Positions 16,366-24,790 are shown, numbered from the stretch's first letter. The stretch is DNA of 64,000 bases from Kocuria salsicia (GCF_007681555.1 NZ_VELE01000002.1:186001-250000), one strand, 5' to 3'. The notes: generated by a model not told the origin, from the sequence alone. A program made the numbers and translations.

Positions 16366-17841
16366 TCAGGCGTGGTCGTTGCGGTCGGACTGGGTGGCGG
16401 CCTCCGCCGCGCGGGCGGCCGCCGTGCCGGGACGGTGCCTCTGCACCCAGCCCTCCACAATGACCTGCTTGCCCTCGGTCAGCACCAGGGCGCCCGCGGG
16501 GACGTCCTTGCGCACCGTGGTCCCAGCGCCGGAGTAGGCGCCGTCCCCCACGGTCACGGGTGCCACGTACATGTTGTCCGAGCCCATGCGGACGTCGTTG
16601 CCCACGGTGGTGTGGTGCTTGGCCACGCCGTCGTAGTTGACGAAGACGGAGGCGGCGCCGATGTTCGAGTTCTCCCCGATGGTGGCGTCCCCCACGTAGG
16701 ACAGGTGCGGGACCTTGGAGCCGCGGCCGATCTCGGCCTTCTTCGTCTCCACGAACGTTCCGATCTTCGCGTCCTCGCCCAGGACCGTGCCCGGGCGCAG
16801 GTAGGCAAAGGGCCCCACGATGGAGCCGGCGGCGAGCTGCGCATCGCTGCCGTGGGTGCGCACCACGGTGGCGCCACGACCCACGGTGACGTCCGTGAGG
16901 GTGGTGTCCGGGCCCACGACGGCGTCCTCCCCCACCACGGTGCGCCCGTGGAGCTGGGTGCCGGGCAGCACGGTGCTGTCCGCCTCGAGCTCCACGGTGT
17001 CGTCGATCCACGTGGTGGCGGGGTCCACGATGGACACCCCGTTGCGCATGTGCCGCTCGAGCGTGCGCTGGTTCAGGTAGCGGCCGAGGGCGGCGAGCTG
17101 GACGCGATCGTTGGCGCCCTCGAGCTCCATGTAGTCCGCCATCTTCAGGGCGTCCACGCGGTGGCCGGCCTCGCGCGCCAGGCGGGGGACGTCCGTGAGG
17201 TACTTCTCCGCCTGGGCATTGTCCGTGTCCACGCGGGACAGCGCGTCGCGCAGCACAGCGGCGTCGAACGCGAAGATCCCGGAGTTGACCTCGCTCACGG
17301 CACGCTCGGCGTCCGTTGCGTCCTTGAACTCCTTGATCCCGGTGAACTGCCCGTCCGTGTCCCGCAGGATCCGGCCGTACTTGCCGGGTTCCGGGTGGTC
17401 CGCGCTCAGCACGGTCACGGCGTTGCCGTGGGCCACGTGGTGGGAGGTGAACTCGCGCAGCGTCTGCGCGGTAAGCAGGGGGACGTCCCCGTAGGTCACC
17501 AGCACGGTGCCGGTCACGGGGATCTCGGCGTCCAGGACGTCGAGCCCGGCATCCACGGCGGAGCCGGTGCCGGGGACGTCCGACTGGTCCGCGATCAGCA
17601 CGTCCGCGTCCAGCTCGCCGATGTGCTCCGCCACGAGGTCCCGCTGGTGACGCACCACGGCGACGACGCGCTGCGGCGAGAGCTCCCGCGCCGTTTTCAG
17701 TGCGTGGCCCACCATGGACCGGCCGCCGATGGGGTGCAGGATCTTGGGGACCTTGGACTTCATGCGGGTGCCCTTTCCCGCGGCCAGGACGATGATTGCG
17801 GCGGGGGTCTCCCCACCTTCCACGGTGTCAACGGTGCTCAC
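16366..17841 (-). CDS. glmU: Bifunctional UDP-GlcNAc pyrophosphorylase / glucosamine-1-P acetyltransferase
   Basis: This 491-aa enzyme acetylates glucosamine-1-phosphate and then uridylylates it to UDP-GlcNAc, the precursor of peptidoglycan and wall glycans. The N-terminal nucleotidyltransferase domain begins VLAAGKGTRMKSKVPKILH (G-x-G-T-R-M loop). From about residue 265 a left-handed beta-helix of hexapeptide repeats forms the acetyltransferase domain, including NYDGVAKHHTTVGNDVRMGS. GTG at 17841 is chosen over the longer open frame because AGAGGAG lies 7-8 bases upstream; the extension would run through the tRNA gene. tRNA-Gln lies just upstream on the same strand. Confidence 0.97.
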   Translation of the reverse strand: MSTVDTVEGGETPAAIIVLAAGKGTRMKSKVPKILHPIGGRSMVGHALKTARELSPQRVVAVVRHQRDLVAEHIGELDADVLIADQSDVPGTGSAVDAGLDVLDAEIPVTGTVLVTYGDVPLLTAQTLREFTSHHVAHGNAVTVLSADHPEPGKYGRILRDTDGQFTGIKEFKDATDAERAVSEVNSGIFAFDAAVLRDALSRVDTDNAQAEKYLTDVPRLAREAGHRVDALKMADYMELEGANDRVQLAALGRYLNQRTLERHMRNGVSIVDPATTWIDDTVELEADSTVLPGTQLHGRTVVGEDAVVGPDTTLTDVTVGRGATVVRTHGSDAQLAAGSIVGPFAYLRPGTVLGEDAKIGTFVETKKAEIGRGSKVPHLSYVGDATIGENSNIGAASVFVNYDGVAKHHTTVGNDVRMGSDNMYVAPVTVGDGAYSGAGTTVRKDVPAGALVLTEGKQVIVEGWVQRHRPGTAAARAAEAATQSDRNDHA

Positions 17842-17906
17842 GGAGCAGACTCCTCTGGTTGCTCGTGAGGCGGTGGGGGGCCATCTGCGCCTCGATGTGT
17901 CGTGCG

Positions 17907-17978
17907 TTCCGCCACTAGGACTCGAACCTAGACTCACGGCTCCAAAGGCCGGTGTGCTGCCAATTACACCATGGCGGA
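17907..17978 (-). tRNA. tRNA-Gln (anticodon TTG)
   Basis: Read on the minus strand, the acceptor arms TCCGCCA and TGGCGGA (17972-17978 and 17908-17914) pair perfectly. The D arm contains GTGTAATTGGCAGCAC, the anticodon loop is CTTTGGA (anticodon TTG, reading CAA), and the T arm is CTAGGTTCGAGTCCTAG. The 3' CCA is not encoded. It sits 65 bases upstream of glmU on the same strand. Confidence 0.95.
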
Positions 17979-18032
17979 GCATTGCGCCCCGCGGGGTGCA
18001 ACACACGTGTGTGCCCGCGGGCACACGAGAGG

Positions 18033-18779
18033 TCACTTTATCATCCGGTCATCCGCCGTCAGCACGGTGATCACACTCCCCAGGGCCCGGCACTCCCGGT
18101 ATCCGGGCAGGGTGCGCAGCAGCTCGGCGTCGTCCTGTGCGCGCAGTCCACGCACCAGGACCGGAGCGCGGGAGGCGGCCCGGCGCACCACGGCCCAGGA
18201 GTCGTCGTCTGGCTGTCCGGCGGCCCGCGAGCGCGAGAGGTCCCACGCCAGGGAGGTGGTGCCCCGAGCGCTGACGTCCAGGGTGCCCTGGTCGTGCTCG
18301 CGGTCCAACAGGGCCAGCAGCATCCCCACCTCGTCCACCTCGGCGCTGTTCTGCACCATGAGCCGCACGCCGCGGTCCGAGGCGGCCTCAGCGAGCGCGG
18401 CGAGCATGGAGTAGAGGCGCTGGCGCTGGCGGCCGCGGTGGGCCACACCTCCCAGCGCAAGGACGAGCATGCCCGCGCCGACGCCGCGGCACAGGTCCAG
18501 GGCGTCGTCCACGGCGGCGATCACGCCCTCGTCCGGGATGTCGTCGTCCACGGCAACGGGGGCGCGCAGCAGCAGCGGATCGGCCCCGGCCGCCCGCAGC
18601 CGCTCCCCGGCCTGGCGGCGCACCACGGAGCCCATCTGCGGGCCCACCGGGCGGTCGCCGCCGATCGTGATCTCCACCGGCCCCGGGCGCCCCGCCACAG
18701 CGGCGAGTGCCCCCGCGAGGTCCTGGGCCTCGTCCAAGACTGTTCCCGCGGGTCCGGCGCCCGCACCTGTCTCCTGCAT
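18033..18779 (-). CDS. Hypothetical protein, possible degenerate TIM barrel
   Basis: The product is 248 aa from ATG 18779 (an upstream start at 18845 is open in frame). I do not recognise a named family. The alternation of strand and helix, and phrases such as GMLVLALGGVA, DRGVRLMVQNSAEVDEVGMLLALLD and GTLDVSA, look like xylose-isomerase-type TIM barrels (sugar isomerase/AP endonuclease fold), but the usual Glu, His and Asp metal ligands are mostly replaced (for example the common LEN becomes VQN). No signal peptide or membrane span is seen. It ends about 55 bases from the tRNA and is divergent from the ABC-F gene. The fold call is inference only. Confidence 0.6.
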   Translation of the reverse strand: MQETGAGAGPAGTVLDEAQDLAGALAAVAGRPGPVEITIGGDRPVGPQMGSVVRRQAGERLRAAGADPLLLRAPVAVDDDIPDEGVIAAVDDALDLCRGVGAGMLVLALGGVAHRGRQRQRLYSMLAALAEAASDRGVRLMVQNSAEVDEVGMLLALLDREHDQGTLDVSARGTTSLAWDLSRSRAAGQPDDDSWAVVRRAASRAPVLVRGLRAQDDAELLRTLPGYRECRALGSVITVLTADDRMIK

Positions 18780-18918
18780 GGCACCCAGTGTCCCACGACA
18801 CGCACGGGGCGCGGCGCCGGGGCCCCGCCGTGCCCCTGAGCCCACGGGCGCGCACCGACGCTCCCCCCGGGTGCCAGGGCGGGCAACCGCGGCACGGACC
18901 GCTCTCCCCCCGCGCTTG

Positions 18919-18924
18919 TATCCT
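18919..18924 (+). promoter_or_regulatory. -10 box for leaderless ABC-F transcript
   Basis: TATCCT ends 6 bases before the GTG at 18931 and there is no Shine-Dalgarno, so transcription probably starts at the GTG itself. No good -35 is visible. Confidence 0.5.
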
Positions 18925-18930
18925 TGGCGG

Positions 18931-20817
18931 GTGGCTCATCTGATCGGCGGAGAAAACCTGCACCTCGAGTACCCCACCAAGACCGTGTTCGACGCGGTCA
19001 CCGTGGGGGTGAACGAGGGTGACCGGATCGGCATCGTCGGGCGCAACGGGGACGGCAAGTCCACCCTGATGCGCCTGCTGGCGGGGCGGATCCAGCCGGA
19101 CTCCGGGAGGGTGACCGTGCGCTCGGGCACCACCGTGGGAATGCTGGACCAGGCGGACACCCTGGACCCGGAGCAGACGGTGGGCCACGCCGTCGTCGGC
19201 GACGTCCCCGACTACGTGTGGGCCGCGGACGCCAAGGTGCGGGACGTGGTCGAGGGCCTCGTCGCGGACGTGGACTGGGACACCCCCGTGGGCCGGCTCT
19301 CCGGCGGGCAGCGGCGCCGCGTGGCGCTCGCGAGCCTGCTGACCGGGGACTGGGACGTGATCTTCCTGGACGAGCCCACCAACCACCTGGACGTGGACGG
19401 CATCACGTGGCTCGCCAGGCATCTGAACTCGCGCTGGTCGAGGACCTCGGGCGCGCTGGCCGTGGTGACCCACGACCGCTGGTTCCTCGACGCCGTGTGC
19501 ACGGACACGTGGGAGGTCCACGACCGCCTCGTGGAGCCCTTCGAGGGCGGGTACGCGGCGTACGTGCTGCAGCGCGTAGAGCGTGACCGCCAGGTCGCCG
19601 TGGTGGAGCAGAAGCGGCAGAACCTGATGCGCAAGGAGCTCGCGTGGCTGCGCCGCGGCGCCCCGGCGCGCACCTCCAAGCCGAAGTTCCGCATCGAGGC
19701 GGCCAACACCCTGATCGAGGACGTCCCCCCGCCCCGGGACACCGTGTCCCTGTCCCGCATGGCCGTCTCCCGGCTCGGCAAGGACGTGGTGGACATCGAG
19801 GACGTCTCGGTCGCCTTCCCTGCCGAGGACGGCTCCGGCGAGACCCGGGTGCTGCGTGACGTCACGTGGCTGATCGCCCCCGGCGAGCGCACCGGCATCC
19901 TGGGCGTCAACGGGGCGGGCAAGTCCACGCTGCTGGGCCTCGTCACGGGAGAGGTGGAGCCCACCTCCGGGCGGGTCAAGCGGGGTAAGACGGTGAAGAT
20001 CGCCACGCTCACGCAGCAGCTGGACGAGCTCGCTGACGTGGCGCAGGACCGTGTCTCCGACGTGGTCGCGCAGAAGAAGACCTCCTACCTCACCGGCGGC
20101 AAGGAGATGACGCCCACGCAGCTGCTGGAACGCCTCGGGTTCACCTCCGCGCAGCTGAAGACCCCGGTCAAGGACCTCTCCGGCGGGCAGAAGCGGCGCC
20201 TGCAGCTGCTGCTGATCCTGCTGGACGAGCCCAACGTGCTGATCCTGGACGAGCCGTCCAACGACCTCGACACGGACATGCTCGCTGCCATGGAGGACCT
20301 TCTGGACACCTGGCCGGGCACGCTGCTGGTGGTCTCCCACGACCGCTACCTGCTCGAACGTGTGACGGACCAGCAGTACGCGGTGATCGACGGCCGATTC
20401 CGCCACCTGCCCGGCGGGGTGGAGGAGTACCTCAAGCTCTCGGCGTCCTCGGCCTCGGGCTCCGCGGCCGGGTCGAAGGGCGCGTCCAACCCGCTGGCGG
20501 GCGGCTCTGCATCCGCGGGCTCCGCAGCCCCGGGCACGGCGGCCTCGGGTGCCGGTTCGTCCGGCGACGACGCCGCACCGTCGCGTCCCGCGCTCGGCGG
20601 CGCCGAGGCGCGTGCGGCCCAGAAGGAGCTCGGCGCCGTGGAGCGCAGGCTGCAGAAGCTGCAGAAGGAGACCGAGTCGCTGGACGCCACCATGGCGGAG
20701 GCGGACCCCTCCGACTTCGAGGGTCTCGGCAAGCTCGCGGCCCGGAAGTCCGAGCTTCAGGAGCAGGTCGACGAGCTCGAGATGCGCTGGCTCGAACTGG
20801 GCGAGGCACTGGAGTAG
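18931..20817 (+). CDS. ABC-F family ATPase (Uup/EttA-like)
   Basis: This 628-aa cytoplasmic protein has two ABC domains and no membrane segments, as in ABC-F translation factors and ribosome-protection proteins that act at the ribosomal E site. Domain 1 has Walker A GRNGDGKST, signature LSGGQRRR and Walker B FLDEPTNHLD. The linker (KRQNLMRKELAWLRRG) is the interdomain arm. Domain 2 has GVNGAGKST, LSGGQKRR and LILDEPSNDLD. After a Ser/Ala/Gly-rich spacer (about 505-550) a Lys/Glu-rich coiled coil ends the protein, as in Uup. The GTG at 18931 starts the fold directly; the longer open frame is not coding-like. A GC-rich hairpin follows. Confidence 0.93.
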   Translation: MAHLIGGENLHLEYPTKTVFDAVTVGVNEGDRIGIVGRNGDGKSTLMRLLAGRIQPDSGRVTVRSGTTVGMLDQADTLDPEQTVGHAVVGDVPDYVWAADAKVRDVVEGLVADVDWDTPVGRLSGGQRRRVALASLLTGDWDVIFLDEPTNHLDVDGITWLARHLNSRWSRTSGALAVVTHDRWFLDAVCTDTWEVHDRLVEPFEGGYAAYVLQRVERDRQVAVVEQKRQNLMRKELAWLRRGAPARTSKPKFRIEAANTLIEDVPPPRDTVSLSRMAVSRLGKDVVDIEDVSVAFPAEDGSGETRVLRDVTWLIAPGERTGILGVNGAGKSTLLGLVTGEVEPTSGRVKRGKTVKIATLTQQLDELADVAQDRVSDVVAQKKTSYLTGGKEMTPTQLLERLGFTSAQLKTPVKDLSGGQKRRLQLLLILLDEPNVLILDEPSNDLDTDMLAAMEDLLDTWPGTLLVVSHDRYLLERVTDQQYAVIDGRFRHLPGGVEEYLKLSASSASGSAAGSKGASNPLAGGSASAGSAAPGTAASGAGSSGDDAAPSRPALGGAEARAAQKELGAVERRLQKLQKETESLDATMAEADPSDFEGLGKLAARKSELQEQVDELEMRWLELGEALE

Positions 20818-20835
20818 AGGAGCCCCTACCCGACA

Positions 20836-20860
20836 GGCGGGCGCGGGCGCGGCGCCCGCC
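20836..20860 (+). terminator. Hairpin terminator after ABC-F gene
   Basis: Arms GGCGGGCGC and GCGCCCGCC pair perfectly over a 7-base loop, starting 19 bases after the stop. There is no U-tract. Confidence 0.55.
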
Positions 20861-20902
20861 CAGTCGCGCCGCTCGGACACCACCGACCACGCCGGAAACG
20901 GA

Positions 20903-21244
20903 TCACGGTCTTCGGTCCGCGCCACGGGACCGGTGGCGAGTTGCGAGAAGGGGATCGGGCGGCCCACGTGGCTCCCGCGGGCGGTGACGCGCGAGCGAGT
21001 GGCGCAGCGGCAGAAGCCCACCGAGCGAACCCACCGTGCCGACCTCCCCGACCTCGATGCGCCGGGCCAGCAGCCGCTTCAGCCGTCCGGGGCGCAGGGG
21101 CCGCACGTTCTCCGAGCGCAGGGCTGTCACGCGGGGGTCCGTCAGGGACGGGCCGTCCTCCACGTTGAGCAGGGCGCGGGCCGTGTGCCGCCAGCGCCCC
21201 GAATCGCAGCCGCCCACCACGGCGACGACGTCGAAAAGGTCCAT
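20903..21244 (-). CDS. Small hypothetical protein
   Basis: This 113-aa frame has AGAAGG 6 bases before its ATG, and its first 90 codons end almost always in G or C, as in neighbouring genes, so it is probably expressed. The N-terminal half (MDLFDVVAVVGGCDSGRWRH, then LNVEDGPSLTDPRV) looks like a small mixed alpha/beta domain; the last 30 residues are Arg/Pro-rich and low-complexity. I do not recognise a family. It stands alone between the ABC-F gene and the HD-domain gene. Confidence 0.45.
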   Translation of the reverse strand: MDLFDVVAVVGGCDSGRWRHTARALLNVEDGPSLTDPRVTALRSENVRPLRPGRLKRLLARRIEVGEVGTVGSLGGLLPLRHSLARHRPREPRGPPDPLLATRHRSRGADRRP

Positions 21245-21337
21245 GGGTGCCTTCTGGCTGTCGGAACCGACCGGGTCGAGTCCGGTCGGTGCTTGATAGT
21301 TATTCCCACAATTCCTGCCAGGGGCGACACCAGAAAT

Positions 21338-21374
21338 CGCGGCCCCTGCCCGGCGAGTTCCGAGCGGGGCCGCG
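21338..21374 (-). terminator. Hairpin terminator after HD-domain gene
   Basis: Nine-base arms CGCGGCCCC (21338-21346) and GGGGCCGCG (21366-21374) pair with a 19-base loop. On the minus strand it starts 17 bases after the HD gene stop and is followed by a T-containing stretch (ATTTCTGG). Confidence 0.6.
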
Positions 21375-21391
21375 CAAGGCTGAAGGGAGAC

Positions 21392-22030
21392 TCACTCGCT
21401 CCAGCCGTTGCCCTTGATGATCTCCACGAAGTCGTCCCGCTCGAAGCCGGGCTCGAAGTGTGCGAGGACGTCCGCGTTCATGGTGCCGAACGTGGAGCCC
21501 GGGCGGTGCGCCATGCCGTGGTGGAACGCGGAGAGGATGCGGTTCTTGAAGTCCGGGCGCGGGTGCAGCTCCACCACGGCTCGGCGGGCATCCTCGCTCA
21601 CCTCGTCGAAGTGCATGCCCAGCACGTCCGTCTCCACGCCCGCGCTCACGAGGGCGACCTCCGGGGCCATGAACTCCGGGATCCCGGGAGTCGTGTGCAG
21701 GGCGATGCCGAGCCACGCGCTGTGCGCCCTGTCCCGGGACGCCCCGCGCTCCATGAGGAAGTCGAAGACGTCGTTCGCGCCGTCCACCTCGAAGCGCAGC
21801 ATCGACTCCTGGTGGTCCTGGGTGAGACCGCGGTCGTGGAACATGGCACCCGCGTAGAGCAGTTCATGGTCGACGCTGAGCTCCTGCGCCTGACCCACCA
21901 GCGCACCGAAGAAGAAGACCCGGCGGGAGTGGTGGTAGAGCAGGTCGTCCTCGGTGTCACGGATGTACTCGGTGATCTCGCGGGTCAGTGCGGTGTCCGG
22001 CACCGCGATTCCTGCAACGGTGTCTGTCAT
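21392..22030 (-). CDS. HD-domain hydrolase (cyanamide hydratase-like)
   Basis: This 212-aa protein has HD metal-dependent hydrolase motifs in order: HSRRVFFFG (first His), AGAMFHDRGLT (His-Asp pair), GIALHTTPGIPEF (third His) and a later helix with RILSAFHHGMAHRPGS. The arrangement and length match the cyanamide hydratase-like branch of HD proteins; the true substrate is unknown. ATG at 22030 follows GAAGGAACACC. It lies 144 bases downstream of mhuD on the same strand, and a hairpin follows, so the two may share a transcript. Confidence 0.8.
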   Translation of the reverse strand: MTDTVAGIAVPDTALTREITEYIRDTEDDLLYHHSRRVFFFGALVGQAQELSVDHELLYAGAMFHDRGLTQDHQESMLRFEVDGANDVFDFLMERGASRDRAHSAWLGIALHTTPGIPEFMAPEVALVSAGVETDVLGMHFDEVSEDARRAVVELHPRPDFKNRILSAFHHGMAHRPGSTFGTMNADVLAHFEPGFERDDFVEIIKGNGWSE

Positions 22031-22174
22031 GGTGGTGTTCCTTCGTTCGATGGTGCTGCTCTGTTCCGCGGACCAGGACGGGTCATGCCGCCCGCGCTGA
22101 CGCAGGGGCGGCTGGCCGTGCTCGCCGGGATCTGCGCCCTGTTCAACGGCGTGGGCCGTGCCCACGCCGGGGAC

Positions 22175-22480
22175 TCAGTCCCCCCGCCCCAGGTCCACGA
22201 CCTCGAACTCCAGCAGGGAGGCCCCGGTGGCCACGGGCCTGCTGTCCCCGCCCGCGTGGGCCGCCTTCGCGTTGCCGTCACGCCACGCCTCGAAGTCCTC
22301 CTGGGTGGCCCACGTGGTCACCACGAAGTAGCGCCTCTCCCCCGCCACCGGACGCAGCAGCTGGAAACCCTCGAAGCCGCGTTCGCCGTCCACGGCGTGC
22401 CTGCGGGCGGCGAAGCGCGCCTCGAGCTCGTGGCCGGAGCCCTCGGGAACCTCGATGGCGTTGATCTTCACGACGGACAT
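22175..22480 (-). CDS. mhuD: MhuD-type heme-degrading monooxygenase
   Basis: This 101-aa cytoplasmic protein opens the heme ring to release iron, using O2 and electrons. The sequence strongly resembles mycobacterial MhuD: VVKINAIEVPEG at the N-terminus, GFEGFQLLRPV in the middle and ATGASLLEFEVV near the end. Asn7, Trp66 and His75, the residues that shape the MhuD heme site (His75 ligates iron), are all present at the same numbers. ATG at 22480 has GAGGAGG 6 bases upstream. It lies between an amine oxidase and the HD protein, not beside heme uptake genes. Confidence 0.92.
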   Translation of the reverse strand: MSVVKINAIEVPEGSGHELEARFAARRHAVDGERGFEGFQLLRPVAGERRYFVVTTWATQEDFEAWRDGNAKAAHAGGDSRPVATGASLLEFEVVDLGRGD

Positions 22481-22576
22481 GTGTGCCTCCTCATGGTGGT
22501 GCCGACCCGTCCACTGTAGGCACAGCGACCACGCGCTGTCGTGGCGTGCGGCAGGCAGCCCGGCCGGGCGACGTCG

Positions 22577-24019
22577 TCACAGCCCCAGCGCGTCGCAGAC
22601 CTCCCGGGCGGCGCGCTGGCCGGAGCGGATGGCGCCGTCGATGTAGCCGTTCCACACGGTCGCCGTCTCCGCCCCCGCCCAGGAGATCGCCCCCGAGCGC
22701 CGCGCCAGATCCTTGCCCACGGTGGTCCACAGCCCCGTGGCGAACCGGCCGCCGTAGCAGCCGCGGGTGAAGGACTCCTCGGACCAGTTGCGCTGCAGCA
22801 CCTCGGTGGGCCACCCCGCCCGCTCACCGAAGAACTGTGCGAGGTCCGCGAGCACCAGGCGGGCGCGCTCGACCTCACCCAGCTCGTTGAACGCGCGCGC
22901 GTGGCGACCCTCCACGAACGCCACCAGGATGCCGCGCTCCGAGTCCGGCACGCAGTTGTCGTAGACCAGGGACACGTGGTGGTCCAGGCTCAGCACGGTC
23001 CCGCTCAGCCCCTCGGCGCGCCAGAACGGCTCCTCGTACTCCACCTGGAACTTCAGGACGTTGCCCGCCGTCATGTGCGATAGCGCGATGTCACGGTTGG
23101 CGGGCAGCGCCGGCTCGTAGTGCAGCCTCGACGCCATGACCGGGGGCAGCGCGACCACCACGGCGCTGGCCTCGTGGTCTCCGGCCGACGTGTGGACCCG
23201 CACGGGGCGGGCCGGCTCACCCGCCTCCTCGGCGTGGTGCGCCCCCCCCGCCGACGACGCCGCGTTCCAGCCGGTCACGCCCAGCACCTCGGTGCCGAGG
23301 ACCACCCGATCCCCCAGCGTGCGCGCCAGGCCCTCCGAGAGCTGGTGCGTGCCGCCGAGGATCCGGGACTCCTGCGCACCGCCGATGGTGGTCATCATGC
23401 GGTGCAGACCCCCGCCGGAGCCCAGGTAGAAGAGCATGTGCAGGGCCGAGTACTCGTCCGACTCCGCCGCGAAGATCGAGGCGAGCATAGTGTCCGTGAA
23501 ATCGCGGGCGCCGTCGTCCGCGCAGTGCTCCCGCAGCCACTGGGCCGCCGTGATCCGGTCCAGGGCTGCGGCGTCCGGGCTGAGCCAGGGCCGTTCGAGG
23601 TCCAGGCCCGCGGCCGTGGTGTCTATTAGGCGCAGCACCTCCAGGAAGGCCGCCGCGGACTCCTCACCCAGTCCGAAGGTGTCGTCCGAGCCCTCGCGGC
23701 GCTCGTCGTCCGCGAAGAGCAGCGAGGCGCCGTCGTCGTGCACGGTGAAGGTCTGCAGCCCGAGGCGCGCGGCGAGCGCCAGGACCTCGTCCTGGGTGGG
23801 GCCCACCCACTGGCCGCCGAGCTCGATCGGCGTCCCGGAGGCGAAGCGCCCGCCCTCGGTGCGCCCGCCCACGCGGTCCCGGGCCTCGAGGACGAGCACG
23901 TCCAGGCCGCGCTGCACGAGCAGCTCGGCGGCGGTGAGCCCCGAGATGCCGGCGCCGACTACGACCACGTCGTGGCTGCCGAGCACCGGTGACTCCTGTG
24001 CGACGGTGTTCTTCTGCAT
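22577..24019 (-). CDS. Flavin-containing amine oxidase (putrescine/monoamine oxidase type)
   Basis: This 480-aa FAD enzyme oxidises a primary amine to an aldehyde with release of ammonia and H2O2. The N-terminal dinucleotide fold is VVVVGAGISGLTAAELL with VLEARDRVGGRTEGG; the C-terminal FAD motif is WAGAETATVWNGYIDGAIRSG. Length and sequence style fit bacterial putrescine oxidases such as that of Kocuria rosea, but substrate cannot be fixed from sequence. ATG at 24019 is chosen because CAGGAGG lies 6 bases upstream. It follows a TetR gene by 24 bases on the same strand, and an APC permease is divergent, so uptake, oxidation and control of an amine seem grouped. Confidence 0.9.
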   Translation of the reverse strand: MQKNTVAQESPVLGSHDVVVVGAGISGLTAAELLVQRGLDVLVLEARDRVGGRTEGGRFASGTPIELGGQWVGPTQDEVLALAARLGLQTFTVHDDGASLLFADDERREGSDDTFGLGEESAAAFLEVLRLIDTTAAGLDLERPWLSPDAAALDRITAAQWLREHCADDGARDFTDTMLASIFAAESDEYSALHMLFYLGSGGGLHRMMTTIGGAQESRILGGTHQLSEGLARTLGDRVVLGTEVLGVTGWNAASSAGGAHHAEEAGEPARPVRVHTSAGDHEASAVVVALPPVMASRLHYEPALPANRDIALSHMTAGNVLKFQVEYEEPFWRAEGLSGTVLSLDHHVSLVYDNCVPDSERGILVAFVEGRHARAFNELGEVERARLVLADLAQFFGERAGWPTEVLQRNWSEESFTRGCYGGRFATGLWTTVGKDLARRSGAISWAGAETATVWNGYIDGAIRSGQRAAREVCDALGL

Positions 24020-24043
24020 GTGATCCTCCTGCGTGACTGGCAT

Positions 24044-24715
24044 TCAGTGTGGGCCGTGAACCGGTGCGAGTGTCGCGTTGAGGGTGCCGCGCGCCAACCC
24101 GAGACGTGCCTCCACCGGCGCCGCGACCCGGGCGGAATAGTGCTGCGGGTCCCCGTAACCCACAAGCGTGTGGGCGCTGAGTCCGTCGAGCAGCGCGATG
24201 ATCTCCCAGGCGCACTCCTGGGGGTCCACGTCCGCGAACACCCCAGCCCCGGTGCCCCGGGAGAGCATGTTCGCCACGAGGCCCTGCCATCTGTCCATCA
24301 TCGCCCGCACTGCGCGAGCCGCAGCGGCATCCCGCCGCCCCAGGCTCCAGCCGTCCAGCCACACTCCGGCGAAATCCTCCCGGCCTGGGCGACTCATGAG
24401 ACCGATCACCCGGCTGAGGTTGCTCACCGGGTCCGCATCGCCGTTCAGCGTGCCCACCACCTCGTCAAACTCCCCCATCAGCAGGGCTTCGCAGGTCCGC
24501 GCCCGCAGGGACTCGATGTCCGGTTCGTAGTGCACCACGAGAGCGTGGGTCACCCCCAGTTCCGCGGCAATACTGCGGTGGGTCAGCTGCTGCAGTCCGG
24601 AGCTCAGGGCTTGGGCCTGTGCCACGGCACGGATCTCCTCGAGGCGCTCTTCACGGTTCAGTCGGCGGCGCGAGCCCGGGCCGCCGCTCCCGTTCCCATC
24701 GTCTTGTCCGGTCAT
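24044..24715 (-). CDS. TetR-family transcriptional regulator
   Basis: This 223-aa regulator has an N-terminal helix-turn-helix (LNREERLEEIRAVAQAQALS, then LTHRSIAAELGVTHALVVHY), typical of TetR, and a helical ligand-binding domain (about 75-220) with conserved-looking Trp residues. ATG at 24715 is preferred to a TTG at 24724. It is 24 bases before the amine oxidase gene and divergent from the APC permease; a perfect palindrome lies in the shared upstream region (24771-24790). By analogy with other TetR proteins it would repress both transcripts until an amine or its product binds. Confidence 0.9.
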   Translation of the reverse strand: MTGQDDGNGSGGPGSRRRLNREERLEEIRAVAQAQALSSGLQQLTHRSIAAELGVTHALVVHYEPDIESLRARTCEALLMGEFDEVVGTLNGDADPVSNLSRVIGLMSRPGREDFAGVWLDGWSLGRRDAAAARAVRAMMDRWQGLVANMLSRGTGAGVFADVDPQECAWEIIALLDGLSAHTLVGYGDPQHYSARVAAPVEARLGLARGTLNATLAPVHGPH

Positions 24716-24728
24716 CTTGCCCAATCCC

Positions 24729-24756
24729 TTGACACCCTTCTCGGCCCGCCAATACT
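24729..24756 (+). promoter_or_regulatory. Promoter for APC permease
   Basis: TTGACA (24729-24734) and AATACT (24751-24756) are separated by 16 bases, close to the consensus for the main sigma factor. This would start transcription near 24763, just before the palindrome at 24771-24790. Confidence 0.6.
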
Positions 24757-24770
24757 GTCAACGAACGTGG

Positions 24771-24790
24771 TATTGACCACATGGTCAATA
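24771..24790. promoter_or_regulatory. Palindromic operator, probable TetR site
   Basis: TATTGACC and GGTCAATA form perfect 8-base arms around a 4-base spacer (ACAT). It lies in the tetR/permease divergent region just downstream of the predicted permease start site, where bound repressor would block transcription. Confidence 0.65.

Noticed and set aside
20990-21030. tRNA-like GTGGCGCAGCGG segment on the plus strand
   Set aside because: Only the D-arm-like bases match; no acceptor, anticodon or T arm can be formed around it.
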